Source: Gemmatimonadota bacterium | GTDB taxonomy: Bacteria; Gemmatimonadota; Gemmatimonadetes; Palauibacterales; Palauibacteraceae | Length of the DNA stretch: 10,745 nucleotides | NCBI GenBank assembly: GCA_029288095.1 | Contig: JARFPW010000076.1 | Location: 1-10,745, forward strand | Reading direction: 5' to 3' | Part shown: piece by piece, positions 5,391 to 10,745 of the stretch | How the letters are laid out: each line of letters starts with the position of its first letter | Position numbering within the stretch: the stretch's first letter is position 1 | Program-made: the position numbers and the translations under genes | The notes under the pieces: model-generated | The model's input: only the letters and a program-made list of their open reading frames with translations | Databases searched by the model: none | Told to the model about the DNA's origin: nothing

Positions 5391-7289
5391 CTACTCGTTC
5401 AGCAACAGCCGGGTCTCATAGGCTTCCATGATGTCCGCCCGGCTCAAGAGACCGGACAAACGCCGGGAATCGCGTCCCTGGACCACCGGGAGAACGTCCA
5501 CGTCCCTGAGGTTCATCTTACGCATGGCGACCAGCAAGGAATCGTCCGGCATGACTGTCTCGAGGTCGGGCACCTGCAGGTCGGCCGCGATGATCAGGTC
5601 GGCCAGACCTTCCTCCAGGGCCCTGGCGACTTCTTGATAGCCGAGCATCCCCGCTAGCTCCAGCTCCCGGTTCACGACCGGAAAGCTCGTCTGCTGCGAT
5701 CCTCGGATCTGAGTAAGCAGCTGCCTGACAGGTGCGTCCTCGAGCACGACATGGGGATCGCGATCGTAACAGTCACCGACCCGCAGGTTCTCGAGCGCCG
5801 AACGATCGGCTCCATGGACGATGCGGTCGCCCGTCCGTGCGAGTGCCTCGGAGTAGATGGACTCCTGGCCCAGTCGCCTGGCGACGATGTAGCTGACGAC
5901 GGTGACGAGCATGAGTGGCAGGATCAGCCCGTAGTCGTCGGTCATCTCGAAGATCATGATGATCGCGGTCAGCGGTGCGAACGTCGCACCGGCGACGACA
6001 GCGGCCATCCCGACGAGTGCGTAGGCCTCGGGCGTTATGTCCAGGGCGGGGAATACCTGCTGTGCGGACAGTCCGAAGAACGTGCCAAAGGATGCGCCGA
6101 CGAGCAGCGACGGAGTGAACACACCACCCACCCCACCTCCGGCGGCTGTCAGACCCGAACTCAGGATCTTCGCGAGGCCGAGGCCCAGGGCGGTGACGCC
6201 CGCCAGCTGCGCGGACAGAACGAGCTCGATGCCATGCCGTCCGTCGCCCAGCAGCTCAGGATGCATCAGCCCGAGGCCGGCCACGAGGAGCCCCGCCACC
6301 AGCGCCCGGTTGGACACGCTCGGGATCCACGACGTGAGCACATCCTGGGTGCCGTAGAACACACGCACGAAAGCCCAGGCAAGCACGCCGCAGGCGATCG
6401 CGAAGGCCACATAGACGGGGAATTCCGACGCCGAGACGAACATGAACTCGGACGGAATTGCAAAGGCGGGGCTGTCGCCGAGGAAGCGCCGTGAGACCAC
6501 GGCGCCCATGACGCTGGCCACGACCACCGGGCTCATGGCCCCCACGGCGAACGTCCCGAGGACGACCTCGAGCGCAAACAGGACTCCGGCGATGGGTGCG
6601 TTGAACGCCGCCGAGATGCCTGCCGCCGTTCCACAGGCGAGCAGAACCCGGGCACGCCGCTGGCTGAACCGGAGGGTCTGGGACATGGCGGAGCTGACCA
6701 GGGCCCCGGCTACGGCGACGGGGCCTTCCGCGCCCAGTGAACCACCCGCGCCAATCGTGACCGCCGCCCCGGCCAGCTTTCGCGTTACCGGCACCAGTGA
6801 CAGCCGTCCCCCCTGCCGCACCGAAGAGCGAATGAGAGTCGGGACCATGGCCCGATCCTGAGCGTCCGCCAGGATGCGTGTCGAAAGCCACAGGCCACCA
6901 GGTACGACGGCGAGGGCCAGCCACGGGAGGTCCGAACCGCCGGTCGTCTCCCTCGCCCACCCTGCGATTGACCTGATCCAATCAAGCAAGCCGTAGAAGC
7001 CGATGACCGTCAGGCCGGCCATGACGCCAATTGCGGCGGCCAGAACAACGACGAGCCCGTCTCCGATCTCGTACCGCTCCGACAGAGATCGAATCGCGCG
7101 GCTGGTCTGGCGCAGGGCATAGCGCCATTGGACCCGGATCCGCCGGGAAACGCTCACAAGTCTGAAGAATGAAGCGAAACTTGCATAGAATTGTCGTAGC
7201 CGGTTGTATGCGTCGGTCTCCGACGGCAGAATGTCGTCAGTATTGGACCCACGATCCCGGCCAGCAACGTCTAGACCCACGCGCGACAC
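5391..7289 (-). CDS. CLC-family chloride channel/antiporter with two C-terminal CBS domains
   Basis: An inner-membrane CLC protein of up to 632 residues. The membrane core (about 75-475) contains the gating-glutamate motif GAEGP (E188, counterpart of E148 in E. coli ClcA), the GGVFTP loop (389-393) and MTDDY (Y453, counterpart of Y445). Two CBS domains follow at about 503-560 and 575-626; such pairs commonly bind adenine nucleotides and tune transport. Two key positions are unusual. The proton-pathway glutamate (ClcA E203) aligns with V242 in FALEVVLG, as in CLC channels. The serine-bearing GSGIP loop is replaced by RAMVP (146-150). The start is uncertain: GTG at 7289 has no Shine-Dalgarno and gives a long N-terminal extension, while an in-frame GTG at 7157 would give 588 residues. 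The gene runs divergently from the glutamate dehydrogenase. Confidence 0.9.
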   Translation of the reverse strand: MSRVGLDVAGRDRGSNTDDILPSETDAYNRLRQFYASFASFFRLVSVSRRIRVQWRYALRQTSRAIRSLSERYEIGDGLVVVLAAAIGVMAGLTVIGFYGLLDWIRSIAGWARETTGGSDLPWLALAVVPGGLWLSTRILADAQDRAMVPTLIRSSVRQGGRLSLVPVTRKLAGAAVTIGAGGSLGAEGPVAVAGALVSSAMSQTLRFSQRRARVLLACGTAAGISAAFNAPIAGVLFALEVVLGTFAVGAMSPVVVASVMGAVVSRRFLGDSPAFAIPSEFMFVSASEFPVYVAFAIACGVLAWAFVRVFYGTQDVLTSWIPSVSNRALVAGLLVAGLGLMHPELLGDGRHGIELVLSAQLAGVTALGLGLAKILSSGLTAAGGGVGGVFTPSLLVGASFGTFFGLSAQQVFPALDITPEAYALVGMAAVVAGATFAPLTAIIMIFEMTDDYGLILPLMLVTVVSYIVARRLGQESIYSEALARTGDRIVHGADRSALENLRVGDCYDRDPHVVLEDAPVRQLLTQIRGSQQTSFPVVNRELELAGMLGYQEVARALEEGLADLIIAADLQVPDLETVMPDDSLLVAMRKMNLRDVDVLPVVQGRDSRRLSGLLSRADIMEAYETRLLLNE

Positions 7290-7292
7290 AGC

Positions 7293-7298
7293 GGGGAG
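7293..7298 (+). promoter_or_regulatory. Ribosome-binding site of the glutamate dehydrogenase gene
   Basis: GGGGAG lies nine bases before the ATG at 7308. It supports this start, which is also the first start codon after the in-frame TAG at 7272. Confidence 0.65.
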
Positions 7299-7307
7299 CA
7301 GCTTTCG

Positions 7308-10300
7308 ATGGAAGTATCGGCGGCGAGAAACGGCCCGTTCTTGGAATTGGTTTCCGAGCTAATGGCCGGCTGTTCCGAGGGGTGCCTCCCGGTCGTGGAG
7401 GACTTCGCTCGTCGGTTGTTGCGCAGGGCGTCGGAGGATTGGCTGGCCGAACAGGACGTGGCCGCGTTGGCAAAAGCGATCCTCGCCCTGTACCAGCTTG
7501 TAGAGAGTACGCCCGAAGGAGAGGTAGCCGCTGCGGTTCTGCCGTCGGAAGCAGAACACCGCACTTACCTTCTCACCGCGATGCCCGACTCCGCATTCAT
7601 CGTGGAGACGCTTCGTGAAGCGATGCATGGGCGCTCCCTGTCGATCGAGGCGCTCCTGCACCCGGTCCTGGTTCTCCATCGGGCGGACGACGGCCGTATC
7701 GAGACGATTCACGACCGGATGACGGAGGGAGGTCGGCTGTCGGCCGTGCTCCTCGTGCTCGATGGTGCGCTCACCGCCGATGAGGCGGAAGAGCTGCGCG
7801 CGGAGACCGAGGACCACCTCGGACTGCTGAGGAAGGCCACCGAGGACTTTCACCCGATGCTCGAGCGGCTCGGCGACATCGTCGCCGATCTCGAGCAGGC
7901 GAAGCTGGCCATGTCCTGGCGTGCTCCCGAGATCCAGGAAGTGCAGGAACTGCTGGAGTGGCTGGGAGAGGGCAATTTCGTGTTCCTGGGATTCCGGCGC
8001 TATGTCCTGGATTCGAGCGGTGACCAGTCACTGGTCCACGTGGATCCCGGCTCGGGTCTGGGCATCCTGCGAGATGAATCCCGATCGGCCTTCTCGGCGC
8101 CCACGCCCATCGATTCCTTGCCGGCGGGCCTCCGAGCCCGAGTCGTTGGCGGGCCGTTGCTGATCGTCTCGAAGACCAACGCGGTGTCTCCGGTGCACCG
8201 GCGTGCCCGGATGGACGATATCAGCATCAAGAAGCTCGGTCCGGACGGACAGGTGCTGGCCGAGCGCCGCTTTCTCGGGTTGTTTACCGCGAAGGCATTT
8301 GCCCAGGATGCCTCGCAAATTCCGATTTTACGGCGGAAGCTGCGTGAAATCCTGGAGGCGGAGCAGGTTGACCGAGGTTCTCATGACCACGGTCTCATCG
8401 TGAGGACGTTCAACGGCCTCCCCAAGGAAGACCTGTTCCTGACGCCGGTTGCCGAATTGCTCGGCATGGTGGACGCCGTTGTCGAGATGCACGGGACGGA
8501 GGAGATCCTGATCTACTCCCGACCGGACGCGCTCGCGCGCGGTGCCAACGTGATGGTCATTCTGCCGCGCCGGAAGTTCTCCGGCGAAGTGCGCCACCGC
8601 GTGCAGGAAATCCTCGTCGAAGCCTTCAAGGGGCGCCTGCTCAACTACTACCTGACTATCGGGGAAGGAGAGCAGGCACGGTTGCACTTCTACCTGGCCT
8701 CGGACGTCAAGGACCTGGACACGATTGATCTGGGAGCGATCCGGGAGGCGATTCGCGAAACCGTACTGACGTGGGGTGAGCGACTCGGAGTGCGGCTGGA
8801 AGGGCGTCACGACCGCGGCCTGGCGGCGGAACTGGCGGATCGCTATCGCGGTTCGTTTCCTCCCGAATACAGGGCGGCGACGCGTGTTCCAACAGTAGTG
8901 GACGACATCGGCAGCCTGGAAGCCATGCGAAGCAGCGGCGAGGGCCAAATCGTCCTGGCAGAGCAGGATCCGCCGCAGCCCAACCGATTCGAACTCCGCA
9001 TGTTCGATCGCGGAGCCCGGTTCGTGCTGAGCGATGTCATGCCCGTGCTCGAGAACCTGGGGTTTCGTGTTTTCGAGGCCGATGCCTACAACGTGGAGAC
9101 GAGCGACGCAGGCGCCTCGACGATTCACGCGTTCAAAGTCGAGGTGCCAGGGCAGTGGGACATCGATCGTGAGGCGGCCCAACGACGGGTGTCGGACGCG
9201 TTCCTCGCCCTGCGACATGGATGGGCCCGCAACCTGGAGATCAACTGCCTCGTTCTGTCCGCTGGCCTTACCTGGCGGGAGACCGCGCTGCTGAATGCGT
9301 ACGCGGCCTACGCGTTCCAGATCGGCGCCGTTCCCAGTCGACTCGGAGTTCGGCGACCGTTAATGGACCACCCCCGGGCAGCGCGACTGCTATTTGACCT
9401 GTTCTCCGCTCAATTCGATCCAGCGTTGGAGGACGACCGGGATACGACGCTTGTCGCCCTGGGGAACTCGTTTCTCCAGTACGTCGAAGGTGTCCGAAGC
9501 ATCGAAGACGACCTGACGCTGAGACGCCTGCTTGCCCTGATCCATGCAACCGTGCGCACCAATTACTTCCAGCCAACGTTCCAGGACCAGGCCGATCGGG
9601 CGATCGCGCTGAAGTTCGACTGTTCGGCGGTCGACTTCATGCCGCAGCCGATTCCGAAGTTTGAGGTGTGGGTCAACTGTGCGCGGACGGAAGGCACGCA
9701 CCTCAGGATGAGCGAGGTAGCCCGCGGTGGTCTGCGGTGGAGCGATCGCCCCGAGGACTTCAGGACGGAAGTCCTCGGTCTCGTGAAGACGCAGCAAGTG
9801 AAGAACGCCGTGATCGTTCCTGCGGGGGCCAAGGGCGCGTTCACGATCGCTGATCCACCATCGGATCGCGCTGAATTGAAGTCTGCCGGGATTGCCAGCT
9901 ACACAGACTTCGTGGAGGCGCTGCTGGACGTCACCGACAACGTCGTCGAAGGCAATATCGTACATCCAGCCGATACAGTGGTCCGAGACGGGGAGGATCC
10001 ATACCTCGTGGTCGCGGCCGACAAGGGTACGGCCCGGTTCTCCGACACGGCCAACTCTCTAGCGGCCGACAGGGGTTTCTGGCTCGGAGATGCCTTCGCG
10101 TCCGGAGGGTCGAAGGGCTACGACCATAAAGCGATGGGTATCACGGCGCGGGGTGCGTGGGAATGCGTGAAGCGGCACTTCCGTGAGATGGGCTCCGACA
10201 TCCAGTCGGAGGATTTCGTCGTGGCTGGGATTGGAGACATGAGCGGAGACGTGTTCGGTAACGGCATGCTGCTCAGCCGGCACATTCAACTCGTTGCCGC

Positions 10301-10718
10301 CTTCGATCATCGCCACGTGTTTCTCGATCCCAGTCCGGACGTGGAGACGAGCTGGCACGAGAGAAAGCGCCTGTTCGACCTTCCGGGATCAAGCTGGCAG
10401 GATTATGACGGCGCGCTGATCAGCGAGGGCGGCGGCGTCTTCGAGCGCGGCGCCAAGCGGATTCCAATTTCCGAGCCGGTACGGGCTCGGCTAGGCATAG
10501 ACGCGACCGAACTCAATGGTAACGCGCTGATCCAGGCGATCCTCACGGCTCCGGTGGATCTGCTGTGGAACGGTGGGATTGGAACCTACGTCAAGGCCGA
10601 AACGGAAACGCACGCCCAGGTCGGAGATCCCGGCACCGACGCAGTGCGCGTGAACGCTGCCGATTTGCGGTGCCGGGTCATTGGCGAGGGTGGCAACCTC
10701 GGGCTGACCCAGCGTGCC
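7308..10718 (+). CDS. gdhB: Large NAD-specific glutamate dehydrogenase, 3' end missing
   Basis: The first 1137 codons of the large (about 1600-residue) bacterial NAD-glutamate dehydrogenase, which oxidatively deaminates glutamate to 2-oxoglutarate and ammonia with NAD+ for catabolism. The frame is open throughout. An N-terminal regulatory part (about 1-640) contains the NFVFLGFRRY segment. Catalytic signatures follow: ARGGLRWSDRPEDFRTEV at about 805-822, then a lysine-bearing VKTQQVKNAVIVPAGAKG (K827, K832). The NAD-binding Rossmann turn is VAGIGDMSGDVFGNGM (from 972), and VIGEGGNLGLTQR comes near the cut. Typical members continue for roughly another 400-480 residues, and that part is absent because the contig runs into adapter at 10719. 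A strong GGGGAG ribosome site precedes the ATG. Only 18 bases separate this start from the furthest upstream CLC start, so its promoter must lie in or close to the CLC 5' region. The symbol follows the Pseudomonas gdhB class. Confidence 0.93.
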
Positions 10719-10745
10719 CTGTCTCTTATACACATCTCCGAGCCC
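10719..10745. other. Nextera/Tn5 adapter contamination (mosaic end plus index-side adapter)
   Basis: Bases 10719-10737 read CTGTCTCTTATACACATCT, the exact 19-base Tn5 mosaic end, and CCGAGCCC follows as in the Nextera read-1 trimming sequence. This is library adapter left in the assembly, not genomic DNA. It replaces the natural continuation of the glutamate dehydrogenase gene. The in-frame residues LSLIHISEP it would add are spurious. Confidence 0.97.

Noticed and set aside
5751..6494. Plus-strand open frame of 247 codons
   Set aside because: Antisense to the CLC gene; strongly polar, low-complexity composition typical of a shadow frame.
7181..7209. TTGCAT and TTGTAT spaced by 17 bases as a promoter for the glutamate dehydrogenase
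   Set aside because: Each hexamer matches the sigma-70 consensus at only three of six positions, so it is not better than chance.
8328..9218. Minus-strand open frame of 296 codons
   Set aside because: Antisense to the glutamate dehydrogenase, whose frame is continuous and motif-rich.
10491..10733. Minus-strand open frame beginning MYKRQ
   Set aside because: Its first residues are the translated Tn5 mosaic end and the rest is antisense to the glutamate dehydrogenase; it is an adapter artefact.

Overview
The window is GC-rich bacterial DNA carrying ordinary chromosomal genes. A signal peptide leading into a periplasmic CxxCH cytochrome domain, a Fur-box-like operator and the large (about 1600-residue class) NAD-glutamate dehydrogenase all point to a Gram-negative, respiring bacterium. 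The phylum cannot be fixed from the sequence. The mix of DnaE2, cytochrome c/FTR1 fusion and large GDH would fit, for example, Gemmatimonadota, Acidobacteriota or some Proteobacteria, and this is a weak inference. I see no tRNA, rRNA, CRISPR array, IS element, phage gene or toxin-antitoxin pair. The last 27 bases are Nextera/Tn5 sequencing adapter, not genome, so the window ends at a library-fragment artefact.

Layout. (1) Bases 2-856: the C-terminal part of the error-prone polymerase DnaE2/ImuC, cut by the window start. A small GC hairpin follows it. (2) Bases 917-1782: a small cupin of the phosphomannose-isomerase type, apparently driven by a promoter placed so that its mRNA would be leaderless. 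It is translationally coupled (TGATG) to a 171-residue protein I do not recognise. (3) Bases 1964-2791: a probably cytoplasmic SH3b-NlpC/P60 cell-wall peptidase. It converges with acpS (2793-3173, minus), with one base between their stop codons. (4) A 168-base divergent region separates acpS from an iron-uptake gene. It holds a good sigma-70-like promoter overlapping or directly followed by a Fur-box-like inverted repeat. (5) Bases 3342-5384: a fused periplasmic cytochrome c and FTR1 iron permease. It converges, 6 bases apart, with a minus-strand CLC-family anion transporter carrying two CBS domains (5391-7289). (6) Bases 7308-10718: the first 1137 codons of the large NAD-glutamate dehydrogenase, divergent from the CLC gene and truncated by the adapter.

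How the genes relate. They are mostly single transcription units of unrelated housekeeping roles: translesion synthesis, sugar-phosphate-like cupin chemistry, peptidoglycan-peptide recycling, acyl-carrier-protein activation, iron import, anion transport, and glutamate catabolism. The clearest regulatory logic is iron repression of the cytochrome c/FTR1 permease. No new multi-gene system is evident. The points most worth a second look are the adapter at the right end, the Fur-controlled permease promoter, the non-canonical pore residues of the CLC protein, and the uncharacterised protein coupled to the cupin.
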